In this document: positions 34,759 to 42,452 of the stretch, in pieces
Layout: every line of letters begins with the position of its first letter
Position numbering within the stretch: the first letter of the stretch is position 1
Assembly: GCA_020635195.1 (NCBI GenBank)
Contig: JACKAG010000017.1
Span: 1 to 44,236 of the forward strand
Source: Deltaproteobacteria bacterium
GTDB taxonomy: Bacteria > Bdellovibrionota_B > Oligoflexia > Oligoflexales > Bog-1112
Direction: 5' to 3'
DNA: 44,236 nt
Notes under the pieces: model-generated
Told to the model about the DNA's origin: nothing
The model's input: the letters and a program-made list of their open reading frames with translations, nothing else
Database searches by the model: none
Made by a program: the position numbers and the translations under genes

Positions 34759-34811
34759 CCCGCTACCTCCTCTGCTATCCGTCACCTCCGAAAGGTAACG
34801 ATATAATATCA

Positions 34812-35081
34812 GTGAATTCGGAAAGAAATCCTAGCACCGCGGCATCCTCTGTGACAACAGCTCAGGATGACACGAGGAAGGGAAACGGATCTCATCAGTT
34901 TCTTTCATCCATCCGTAAACGCTGTGAGTCCCTCATATTTCCCCAGGAAGCGGAACCTGAAGAGAGAAAGGTGATCAGCCCGGCCAGCAAAAATCCGCCA
35001 GAGATTCTGAAGCAGGAAGCCCCCGGTAGTCAGACTAATGTTCAGGTTGATAGAGCATCAGATGTTTCTTATACATGCTAA
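34812..35081 (+). CDS. Possible small hydrophilic protein
   Basis: 89 residues from a GTG, rich in S, E, P and Q, no motif, probably disordered. TATAAT lies just upstream but without a good -35 box or ribosome site, and the 3' end overlaps the GNAT gene by 47 bases. Weak candidate. Confidence 0.25.
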   Translation: MNSERNPSTAASSVTTAQDDTRKGNGSHQFLSSIRKRCESLIFPQEAEPEERKVISPASKNPPEILKQEAPGSQTNVQVDRASDVSYTC

Positions 35082-35730
35082 ACATATCCTCCGGATCTTT
35101 TACCCGTGGAATGATCCTGAAGTGAAATTTCTCATACATCCGGATTGCCGCCATGTTATCCATATAGACAGTCAGAGTCAGGTCACGGCCTGGCTTACGG
35201 CAGCGGTGGATGGCATCCTGCACGAGACGACTCCCGATCCCCTGTCCCCTTGCTTTCTTCGCCACGCAGAGGTCAAAAATCATGACAGAATCGTGTGTGA
35301 TACTGCTGTCGACTCGACAATCATACATCCCCACAATGCCACGATGATCCCGGACCCAGGTCACATTCCTGACATGCCGCATATGGGTAAGCTTGCTCCG
35401 GTGCCCTTCTTCCACCATCTTTCTGACCTTTTGCCTGATCTGAACTTCCTGCTGCTCTGCAAGAGTCGGCGGACTGAGACTCAGTAAGTAATCAGATAAA
35501 TACTTCTCTTTGTCTGGGTCAAAGCATTCATTATGAAGGGACACCAGAGCGTGGAACTCTGCTTCCGAAATATGAGAGCTACCCAGATCTGGCTTCGAAA
35601 CAAAAGTGAGATCCAAAGCCTTTTCCACGGAAAAAAAACGCCACCATCCTGCAATGAACGCAAAGAACAGGACAGATAAAAAAACCAGTATTTTCTTTAT
35701 ATTTATCTTTCCTGAACGGACTTTTTCCAT
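35035..35730 (-). CDS. Membrane-anchored GNAT-family N-acetyltransferase
   Basis: 231 residues from ATG 35730, behind GGAGG. One N-terminal membrane helix (KKILVFLSVLFFAFIAGWW) is followed by a GNAT domain: DLCVAKKARGQGIGSRLVQDAI is the acetyl-CoA loop (R/Q-x-x-G-x-G/A) and TLTVYMDNMAAIRMYEKFHFRI is the family's strand-6/helix-4 block. GNAT enzymes transfer acetyl from acetyl-CoA. A signal anchor is uncommon in this family. With basic residues before the helix the domain may face the periplasm, where acetyl-CoA is absent, so topology is an open question. Substrate unknown. Confidence 0.8.
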   Translation of the reverse strand: MEKVRSGKINIKKILVFLSVLFFAFIAGWWRFFSVEKALDLTFVSKPDLGSSHISEAEFHALVSLHNECFDPDKEKYLSDYLLSLSPPTLAEQQEVQIRQKVRKMVEEGHRSKLTHMRHVRNVTWVRDHRGIVGMYDCRVDSSITHDSVMIFDLCVAKKARGQGIGSRLVQDAIHRCRKPGRDLTLTVYMDNMAAIRMYEKFHFRIIPRVKDPEDMFSMYKKHLMLYQPEH

Positions 35731-35962
35731 CACAAAGCCTCCATCATAAGCAGCGCATCATAGCAGATAAGGTCATAGCCCCGGGAACAATCCTCTGCAG
35801 GATCTGTTATTCGGTAAGCCCTTTCCCTCCTGTAACAGAAGTTTGCGAAAGACCGGCAGGACTGCTACATTACGACCTCCCGCCCCCTGTATACGGGCTG
35901 GCAGAACAAAGTCCGGTAAATATGACTGACATGCCAGAAAATCAGAACAAACGGAGAAATAC

Positions 35963-37318
35963 TTGAGTGTTCATAACAGCTTAAAAATCATCCAGAGCCT
36001 GATATGGTCTCCTCCAATCCTGGTTTTGCTTGGGCTGGCGTCCATTTATCTGACCTTTGCCCTGAAGGGAATTCAGTTTCGTTATCTTGGCCTGGCCCTC
36101 CGCCTGTCCTTCTCAAGATCCGGACAGGACAAGAAATCTGCCGGAGAGCTGACCCATTTCCAGGCTCTGATGACATCCCTTGCAGGAGCCATAGGCACCG
36201 GAAACATCGCCGGAGTGGCCACGGCTCTGACCGCAGGAGGCATGGGTGCCCTCTTCTGGATGTGGCTGATCGCCATCAGTGGAATGGCGGTCAAATATTG
36301 TGAATCCTTTCTGGCCGTCAGATACAGGGAAACAAACAGCAATGGTGAAATGAGCGGCGGTCCTATGTATTTTCTGGCAAAAGGAGCCCGCCTTAAAAAG
36401 GCTGGCGTGCTCTATGCCTTTCTGGGGAGCTTTGCCGCCATCGGTACCGGAAACATGGTGCAGGTAAATTCCGTCGCGGATGCTGTTTCTAACCTTGCTC
36501 CTGTCCCCTGCTGGATGACAGGCTGTACGCTGGCTCTGCTGACGGCTCTGGTTCTCCTCAGGGGAGTCCGATCCATCGGGCTCGTTGCGGCCTACTTTGT
36601 CCCAGTCATGGCAGGTCTTTATGTGGCCGGAGCCTGCATCATCCTGGCCCTCAATTATGACAAAATTCCTGCTGTCTTACTGCACATCCTCCGCTGTGCA
36701 TTTGAGGGGCAGGCGGCTTACGGGGGTTTTCTGGGAGCCACAGTCACTGCCGCAATTCAGTCGGGAATCGCACGGGGGATCTTCTCTCACGAAGGTGGGC
36801 TGGGAACCTCATCCATCGCATCTGCTGCCGCCCGAACCAGCGAACCCGGAACACAGGCCATGGTTTCCATGACAGGAGCTTTCCTGTCGACGATTATTGT
36901 CTGCACAATGACTGGCCTGGTCATTGGTGTCTCAGATATGCTGGGACAGATCAGCCCGCTAACCGGCAGGCTGCTGAACGGAGCCCCTCTTGCCATGCGT
37001 GCTTTTGGCTCACAGCTGCCCGGCGGAGAGTTTATCGTCTCCTTTGGCCTTATTTTCTTTGCATGGTCAACAATCCTGGCATGGGCCTATTATGGAGAAA
37101 AGTGCCTTGAATTTTTAGCGGGGACCCGCAGAGTTGCTTATTACCGCCTGCTTTATATTGCATGCATGATTCCGGCGGCTGTACTGGAACTGGAATCCGT
37201 ATGGACTCTTGCTGATATTATGAATGGGCTGATGATGATCCCGAATATGATAGGAATTCTCTACCTGCGCAAGGTCCTGATTTCCGGGACCCGGGAGTAC
37301 CTCCTCAAAAAGCGCTGA
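35963..37318 (+). CDS. Sodium:amino-acid symporter, AGCS family (second copy)
   Basis: 451 residues from a TTG at 35963, seven bases after CGGAG; no ATG or GTG nearby fits as well. Family marks are SLAGAIGTGNIAGVATALTAGGMGALFWMW, SGGPMYFLAKGA and ARGIFSHEGGLGTSSIASAAART. The usual FxNEAGLGSxPIA box is FSHEGGLGTSSIA here, so residues lining the substrate/sodium region differ from both the family norm and the copy at 32175-33566. It should take up alanine- or glycine-like substrates; the exact one is uncertain. Confidence 0.92.
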   Translation: MSVHNSLKIIQSLIWSPPILVLLGLASIYLTFALKGIQFRYLGLALRLSFSRSGQDKKSAGELTHFQALMTSLAGAIGTGNIAGVATALTAGGMGALFWMWLIAISGMAVKYCESFLAVRYRETNSNGEMSGGPMYFLAKGARLKKAGVLYAFLGSFAAIGTGNMVQVNSVADAVSNLAPVPCWMTGCTLALLTALVLLRGVRSIGLVAAYFVPVMAGLYVAGACIILALNYDKIPAVLLHILRCAFEGQAAYGGFLGATVTAAIQSGIARGIFSHEGGLGTSSIASAAARTSEPGTQAMVSMTGAFLSTIIVCTMTGLVIGVSDMLGQISPLTGRLLNGAPLAMRAFGSQLPGGEFIVSFGLIFFAWSTILAWAYYGEKCLEFLAGTRRVAYYRLLYIACMIPAAVLELESVWTLADIMNGLMMIPNMIGILYLRKVLISGTREYLLKKR

Positions 37319-37356
37319 TATCTTTTGCCATAAGACTGATCTGCCGGACTTAGCCT

Positions 37357-37986
37357 TCAGAGATCATCCATAAACCGATCCCCGGCAAATTCCGAGCTAC
37401 AGGTTCTCTCAGGAGGAGGAAGAATTTTCCCCCAATGCCTGTCAACCAGCTTCCGGTAGAGTTCTCTGTGGGCCGTGGAACAGGCATTATACCTGGTCCA
37501 CCAGAACTCCTCCAGCTGACCAAAGCGTTTTTTAAAACCATTCAGAATGGTAGCCCCGGCAGTAATGCAATATTCTGCATCTGTCAGCAGACGTTCAATA
37601 TCAAATCCATAATGCCTTATATTCGCTGAATTGATCTGCATCATACAAAAATCACTGCCGACGGTGACTTCAGCATAGTTTCTGTCACGATCCATATCAA
37701 AGCCCGATACTTTCCTGATTGCCGAGAGATTAAAGGCACTCTCCTGATACGCAATCGCTACCAGCATGCGAGGGTCCAGGTGATGCTTTCGGGCAACCCG
37801 ATGAAATACATGGGAAAGAATGAGGGCTTTATCATAGCCAAGAGCAGGCTTCAGAGTCATCAGATCCTGACAAATGGGATTTTTCCCATTCAGACAGCTA
37901 TGCTGTGAGGTTGAGTTCTTTGACCACAGAGTTTCATGTTTCCACATGATGAAAAACAGAAGCAATATGGAAAGATTGCGGCCCAT
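37357..37986 (-). CDS. SLT-type lytic transglycosylase
   Basis: 209 residues with a signal peptide (MGRNLSILLLFFIMW). The soluble lytic transglycosylase domain runs from HVFHRVARKHHLDPRMLVAIAYQESAFNLSAI (catalytic Glu82 in QESAFN) through GSDFCMMQINSANIRHYG to AGATILNGFKKRFGQLEEFWWTRYNACS. It cuts peptidoglycan glycan strands to 1,6-anhydro products in the periplasm. Single-domain enzymes of this size are often linked to secretion or conjugation machines, but no such genes are adjacent. Confidence 0.88.
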   Translation of the reverse strand: MGRNLSILLLFFIMWKHETLWSKNSTSQHSCLNGKNPICQDLMTLKPALGYDKALILSHVFHRVARKHHLDPRMLVAIAYQESAFNLSAIRKVSGFDMDRDRNYAEVTVGSDFCMMQINSANIRHYGFDIERLLTDAEYCITAGATILNGFKKRFGQLEEFWWTRYNACSTAHRELYRKLVDRHWGKILPPPERTCSSEFAGDRFMDDL

Positions 37987-38240
37987 AAAAAGATCTCACT
38001 TAGTTTTTTCTATTTATTTACTGTGTTTTTATTCTAACATAGTTCTGATTCTCTCCGTCCATGCAGATCTTATATGACAGACCTTCCGTTGAAGACCAAA
38101 GGACCTTCAGAACATAGCAGCCCGTCCTGAAGGTCCTTATGACTGCGGACTGGACATCGCAAAAGCGCTGGGGTATCTTTCCCGAACTTTTCGCTGGCTC
38201 ACCTTCATTCACTTTTTTTCTTTCCCGGGAATATCTGACT

Positions 38241-38975
38241 ATGAGACAAGACGGACGCAGCAATTCTGAGCTCAGAAAACTGAGCTTTACGACAGATTTT
38301 ACAGCCTACGCAAGCGGTAGTGTGCTGGTGGAAACAGGAAATACACGTGTTTTATGCACCGTATGCACAGACGATGGCGTCCCCCCCTGGATGCGAAGCG
38401 TCAGATACCAGCAGGGCTGGTTAACCGCTGAATATTCGATGCTTCCGGGTTCAACTCATGTCCGATCCAGACGAGAAAGACCCAACATCAGCGGAAGGAC
38501 ACAGGAAATCCAAAGGCTGATTGGAAGAAGCCTGCGGGGAATCATGGATCTGAAGAAATGCCCGGACATGACCTTCCAGATTGACTGCGATGTTCTGCAG
38601 GCTGACGGAGGAACCCGGACGGCAGCCATCACAGGAGCCTGGGTTGCTCTCAGAATTGCCGTCAATCGCTTAATGAAATCCGGCAAACTGAAAAAAGATC
38701 CCATCATAGGTGGAATCGCTGCTGTCTCTGTCGGCATCAGAGAAGATCAGATTCTTCTTGATCTGGATTACGCAGAGGATAGTTCTGCGGATACAGATAT
38801 GAACATTGTCATGTCACACTCCGGGCAAATCCTTGAAATTCAGGGAACAGCCGAAAAGGCAGCCTTTACAAAAGAACAGATCATCCGTGCCATTGACGTC
38901 GCTGAATCCGGGCTGCAACGCTCCTTTGAACTTCAGCTTGAGGCGGTTCGTCAGTGCTGCCCTCAGACATCCTGA
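38241..38975 (+). CDS. rph: Ribonuclease PH
   Basis: 244 residues from ATG 38241 (MRQDGRSNSELRKLSF), the normal family start; the open frame upstream has no family sequence. RNase PH trims tRNA 3' ends by phosphorolysis. Conserved blocks are GSVLVETGNTRVLCTV, WLTAEYSMLPGSTHVRSRRERPNISGRTQEIQRLIGRSLRG, IDCDVLQADGGTRTAAITGAWVAL and LDLDYAEDSSADTDMNIVM. The catalytic Asp is within the last block. It is intact. Confidence 0.95.
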   Translation: MRQDGRSNSELRKLSFTTDFTAYASGSVLVETGNTRVLCTVCTDDGVPPWMRSVRYQQGWLTAEYSMLPGSTHVRSRRERPNISGRTQEIQRLIGRSLRGIMDLKKCPDMTFQIDCDVLQADGGTRTAAITGAWVALRIAVNRLMKSGKLKKDPIIGGIAAVSVGIREDQILLDLDYAEDSSADTDMNIVMSHSGQILEIQGTAEKAAFTKEQIIRAIDVAESGLQRSFELQLEAVRQCCPQTS

Positions 38976-39002
38976 ATCACATTCTGCATCCCGGAATGAT
39001 TC

Positions 39003-39031
39003 TTGACATTTCATCAGGAGGCTCTTAGCAT
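39003..39031 (+). promoter_or_regulatory. Candidate sigma-70 promoter for the acpP gene cluster
   Basis: TTGACA (39003-39008), a 17-base spacer, then TAGCAT (39026-39031): a perfect -35 box and four of six bases at -10. It lies about 140 bases upstream of acpP. Confidence 0.5.
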
Positions 39032-39168
39032 ATGGGGGCTTTCAGGGATCAAAGAGGAACCTGCTATCACGAATCAAAGTGAAGTTCAGGGTTTCTCCGG
39101 TATTGTACTATATGCAAAGCAGATCCGTTCAGGTGAACGGACACAGACTTGTGTGGAGAACAAAAAGA

Positions 39169-39429
39169 ATGTCCGATTCGGTTGCAGATAAAGATACGGT
39201 TGAAGATAAAATAAAACAAATCATCGTAGAGCAGCTTGGAGTTGAAAAAGGATCTATCACTCCAGAATCCAGACTTGTGGATGACCTTGGCGCAGACTCC
39301 CTTGATATTGTGGAACTTGTCATGGCGATGGAAGAGAGCTTTGGCATTGATATTCCGGATGAAGAAGCGGAACATCTGGGAACATTTGGTGATGCGGTTA
39401 AATTTGTGAAAGAACGGCAGGCACTTTAA
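39169..39429 (+). CDS. acpP: Acyl carrier protein
   Basis: 86 residues from ATG 39169, behind GGAG. The phosphopantetheine attachment serine is Ser44 in LGADSLDIVELVMAMEESFGIDIPDEEAEHLGTFGDAV. It carries growing acyl chains in fatty acid synthesis. In many deltaproteobacteria-type genomes fabF comes next; here rpiB follows directly. Confidence 0.96.
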   Translation: MSDSVADKDTVEDKIKQIIVEQLGVEKGSITPESRLVDDLGADSLDIVELVMAMEESFGIDIPDEEAEHLGTFGDAVKFVKERQAL

Positions 39430-39463
39430 GTTCAGCGCTTCGTTTTTCCTGACTCACTTTCCT

Positions 39464-39495
39464 GGGAGAGATCCTGATCTCCCCGCCCCTTTTAT
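39464..39495 (+). terminator. Hairpin after acpP, possible terminator or processing site
   Basis: GGGAGAGATC and GATCTCCCC form a stem of at least eight pairs with a two-base apex, followed by CGCCCCTTTT. The T-run is short, so it may only partly stop transcription between acpP and rpiB, or stabilise the acpP mRNA. Confidence 0.4.
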
Positions 39496-39537
39496 CACGC
39501 AGAGTTCTTTTGTACTGCTATTATTCAGGGGTTTTTT

Positions 39538-40008
39538 ATGCAGTTTAAAAAAGTTGGTGTGGCATCAGACCATGCGGGTCAGGAGCTTCGACAGATGATC
39601 CTTGATTATCTGCGAAGTTCAGGAAGAGAGACCATCGACTTCGGCGTTGATGTCCGCTATGACACAGCAGTCGACTACCCTGACTATGCAGCGCTACTGG
39701 CAGAAGCTGTTTTATCTGGTGAAATCAACGGAGCCATTGCCATTTGCGGAACAGGTCTTGGCATGGCAATCACAGGAAACAAGTTTCGGGGCATCCGGGC
39801 CTGCTGCATCTGGGATGAATACAGTAGCCGGATGAGCCGCCAGCATAATAACAGTAATATGCTCTGTCTCGGATCGAGAACACTGAATCCATACCGGGCC
39901 ATCGATCTGGTCGGAATCTGGCTGGAAACCAGTTTTTCCGGCGAGCGGCACCAACTGCGCCTGGACAAAATCCAGGAAATAGAGAAACGTAATTTTCAGC
40001 CGCAATGA
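39538..40008 (+). CDS. rpiB: Ribose-5-phosphate isomerase B
   Basis: 156 residues. It interconverts ribose 5-phosphate and ribulose 5-phosphate. Family blocks are VGVASDHAGQELRQMI, IDFGVD, VDYPDYAALLAEAV, AICGTGLGMAITGNKFRGIRACCIWDEYSSRMSRQHNNSNMLCLGSR, with the catalytic Cys70 in ICGTG. It ends 11 bases before glyA, whose ribosome site overlaps its stop codon. Confidence 0.95.
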   Translation: MQFKKVGVASDHAGQELRQMILDYLRSSGRETIDFGVDVRYDTAVDYPDYAALLAEAVLSGEINGAIAICGTGLGMAITGNKFRGIRACCIWDEYSSRMSRQHNNSNMLCLGSRTLNPYRAIDLVGIWLETSFSGERHQLRLDKIQEIEKRNFQPQ

Positions 40009-40019
40009 GGGAGACATCC

Positions 40020-41285
40020 ATGAACAAACCCTGGCATATTGTAGAGAGCGCAGACCCTCAGGTTGCAGAACTGATCGGGCAGGAGCTGCAACGTCAGTCT
40101 GATGGACTGGAGCTGATTGCTTCAGAAAACTTTGCCTCTCCTGCTGTTATTGCCTGTATGGGCAATATTATGACCAACAAGTATGCGGAGGGGCTCCCCG
40201 GGCGCCGCTATTACGGTGGTTGTGAGGTGATAGACCGTCTGGAAACACTCGCTATAGAGCGTGCCTGCCAGCTCTTCGGAGCATCATATGCCAATGTCCA
40301 GCCCCACTCGGGAGCTCAGGCGAATGCTGCCGTCCTCTTGGCTCTGCTTGAGACCGGAGATCCGATTCTCGGCATGGACCTTTCACATGGTGGCCACCTG
40401 ACTCATGGCTCGAAAGTCAATTTTTCGGGAAGGCTTTACGACTCTCACTTCTATACGGTTGATGAGAAAAGCGGCCGCCTTGATATGGACGCCGTACGGC
40501 AGAAAGCACTCAGCGTCAGACCAAAAATGATCATAGCCGGAGCCAGTGCCTATGCAAGAAGCATTGATTTCGCAGCATTCCGCTCCATTGCAGATGAAAC
40601 AGGAGCCTGGCTCCTGGTCGATATGGCCCATATTGCAGGACTTGTTGCAGCGGGTCTGCACCCCAGCCCGGTTCCGCATGCCCATGTGATCACCAGTACG
40701 ACACACAAAACCCTCAAAGGCCCCAGAGGTGGACTCATCCTCTGGAACGATGAAGAGCTGAGCGCCAGGCTGAATAAAGGAGTCTTTCCGGGAACTCAGG
40801 GAGGCCCTCTTGAGCACATCATCTGCGCTAAAGCGCTGTGCTTCAGGGAAGCCAGCCAGCCTGAGTTCCGCAGTTATCAACAGCAGGTCCTGGCCAACAG
40901 CAGAAAACTGAGCGAAGAACTTCAGATCCGGGGCTTTCGTCTGGTGAGCGGAGGCTCAGATAATCATCTGCTGCTTCTCGACTTATCCGGAACAGATGTC
41001 AGCGGAAAGGTGTTTGAGGAAGCGCTGGGCAAAGCGCACATCACGGTCAATAAAAACACAGTCCCCGGAGAAAAACGCTCACCTTTTGTCACCAGTGGTA
41101 TCCGGATCGGAACGCCGGCGCTGACAAGCCGTGGTTTCAGGGAAGAACAGATGAAACGCATCGCAGATCTTATGAAACAGGTCTTTGACCAGATCGGAGA
41201 TGATGCGGCCCTCAACGTGACCGGCGAAGCTGTCCGGAATCTTGCAGCAGAATTCCCTCTCTACCCTGACTGGCGGACCTCCTGA
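40020..41285 (+). CDS. glyA: Serine hydroxymethyltransferase
   Basis: 421 residues from ATG 40020 (MNKPWHIVES), behind GAGGGAG; an in-frame ATG 15 bases earlier lacks a site. It makes glycine and methylene-THF from serine. Lys230 in STTHKTLKGPRGG binds PLP. Other conserved blocks are LELIASENFASPAV, NKYAEGLPGRRYYGGCE and NVQPHSGAQANAAV. Its stop overlaps the nrdR start by one base. With thyA, folA and gcvP nearby, this strengthens the one-carbon theme. Confidence 0.97.
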   Translation: MNKPWHIVESADPQVAELIGQELQRQSDGLELIASENFASPAVIACMGNIMTNKYAEGLPGRRYYGGCEVIDRLETLAIERACQLFGASYANVQPHSGAQANAAVLLALLETGDPILGMDLSHGGHLTHGSKVNFSGRLYDSHFYTVDEKSGRLDMDAVRQKALSVRPKMIIAGASAYARSIDFAAFRSIADETGAWLLVDMAHIAGLVAAGLHPSPVPHAHVITSTTHKTLKGPRGGLILWNDEELSARLNKGVFPGTQGGPLEHIICAKALCFREASQPEFRSYQQQVLANSRKLSEELQIRGFRLVSGGSDNHLLLLDLSGTDVSGKVFEEALGKAHITVNKNTVPGEKRSPFVTSGIRIGTPALTSRGFREEQMKRIADLMKQVFDQIGDDAALNVTGEAVRNLAAEFPLYPDWRTS

Positions 41286-41818
41286 TGAAATGTCTGATCT
41301 GTGGTTGTGATGATACAAAAGTTCTGGAAAGCCGCCTCGCAGGAGACAGCCGCAGCATAAGACGCCGGCGCGTCTGCCGGAACTGTGACCATCGTTTTAC
41401 GACCTACGAAAAGGAAGAAACTCTGGAAGTCCATATCCGGAAAAAAGACGGCCATGTTCAGCCTTACCAGAGAGAAAAAGCCATGCGTTCGGTCCAGGTC
41501 GCCTGCCAGAAACGCAATATAAAGATGGAAGAGATTGAGTTCATGCTACGCAAAGTTGAGCTGCGTTTTCAGGAGCTGGGAGAAAGAGTCATCAGCAGCC
41601 GACAGCTTGGCGATCTTATCATGGAGGGGCTGAGCACTCTGGATCAGGTTGCCTATGTCCGCTTTGCCTCCGTGTATAAGGATTTCAAAGATCCCAATGA
41701 GTTTTATTCCATCCTCAGATCTCTGAATAAAAGCAACAGATCCCCGACAGAAGGAAGGTTAAGAAACTCCTCCGACAGAGCTACTCAGAAGGAAGACCCT
41801 CCATGTTTACCGGCCTGA
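41285..41818 (+). CDS. nrdR: Transcriptional repressor NrdR
   Basis: 177 residues. NrdR represses ribonucleotide reductase genes when ATP/dATP binds. The N-terminal zinc ribbon has Cys3, Cys6, Cys31 and Cys34 (MKCLICGCD, VCRNCDHRFTTYE), and the ATP-cone follows (residues about 49-140, EVHIRKKDGHVQPYQREKAMRSV...). The C-terminal 25 residues are polar and beyond the usual domain. Its end overlaps the ribE start by 16 bases, so the two are probably coupled. Confidence 0.95.
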   Translation: MKCLICGCDDTKVLESRLAGDSRSIRRRRVCRNCDHRFTTYEKEETLEVHIRKKDGHVQPYQREKAMRSVQVACQKRNIKMEEIEFMLRKVELRFQELGERVISSRQLGDLIMEGLSTLDQVAYVRFASVYKDFKDPNEFYSILRSLNKSNRSPTEGRLRNSSDRATQKEDPPCLPA

Positions 41819-42438
41819 CCGAAAGCTGTGCTCGCGTTTTATCTTTGCTGCCTCCGGATCAGTCGCCTGCCGGAATGCACCTTCTGACTCTCGAGATTCC
41901 CGCCTTCACAGCCGCAACCGGAGACAGTATTTCCATCAACGGCTGCTGCCTGACAGTATCCCGCCATAGTCACCCCATCATGGAATTTGACATCAGCGCT
42001 GAAACCCTGAGCTGTACCTGCCTTAAAGAGCTCAGGCCCGGAAGTCTGGTCAATGTGGAACGGGCTTTACAGTTATCCTCACGGCTGGGTGGTCATCTGG
42101 TTTCGGGACATATTGACGAAGCAGGCCAGGTACTCATTTCAGAGGCTCAGCCTGAGGGTTATCTTCTGGAGCTTATGGTTTCACCAGCAGCAGCCCCTTT
42201 GCTGATTCCAAAGGGTTCCATTGCCATCAACGGAGTCAGCCTGACCATCAATCGTGTGCAGGATACAGACCAGGGCGTCCGCATCAGCATGATGCTGATT
42301 CCGGAAACCTTACGGATGACAAATCTTGGCAGACAGAAACCTGGGGATCTGGTCAATGTGGAGTTTGACCAGACCGGAAAATTCATCTGGAGACAGCAGC
42401 AGCTGCTCAGATCTTCGCAGCCGCCTCTGCCTTCTTAG
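41803..42438 (+). CDS. ribE: Riboflavin synthase, alpha chain
   Basis: 211 residues starting MFTGLTES, the hallmark start of this enzyme. It has two lumazine-binding repeats: first GDSISINGCCLTVSRH and SRLGGHLVSGHIDEAG; second GSIAINGVSLTINRVQ and LGRQKPGDLVNVEFD. It converts two 6,7-dimethyl-8-ribityllumazine molecules to riboflavin plus a pyrimidine. ribD, which usually separates nrdR and ribE in this gene order, is absent, so the rest of the pathway must be elsewhere. It converges on gcvP with a 14-base gap. Confidence 0.94.
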   Translation: MFTGLTESCARVLSLLPPDQSPAGMHLLTLEIPAFTAATGDSISINGCCLTVSRHSHPIMEFDISAETLSCTCLKELRPGSLVNVERALQLSSRLGGHLVSGHIDEAGQVLISEAQPEGYLLELMVSPAAAPLLIPKGSIAINGVSLTINRVQDTDQGVRISMMLIPETLRMTNLGRQKPGDLVNVEFDQTGKFIWRQQQLLRSSQPPLPS

Positions 42439-42452
42439 ACCTACAGGGCTTT

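Noticed and set aside
39032..39082. Short leader peptide frame after AGGAGG upstream of acpP
   Set aside because: The AGGAGG lies between the -35 and -10 boxes of the likely promoter, so it would not be in the mRNA.
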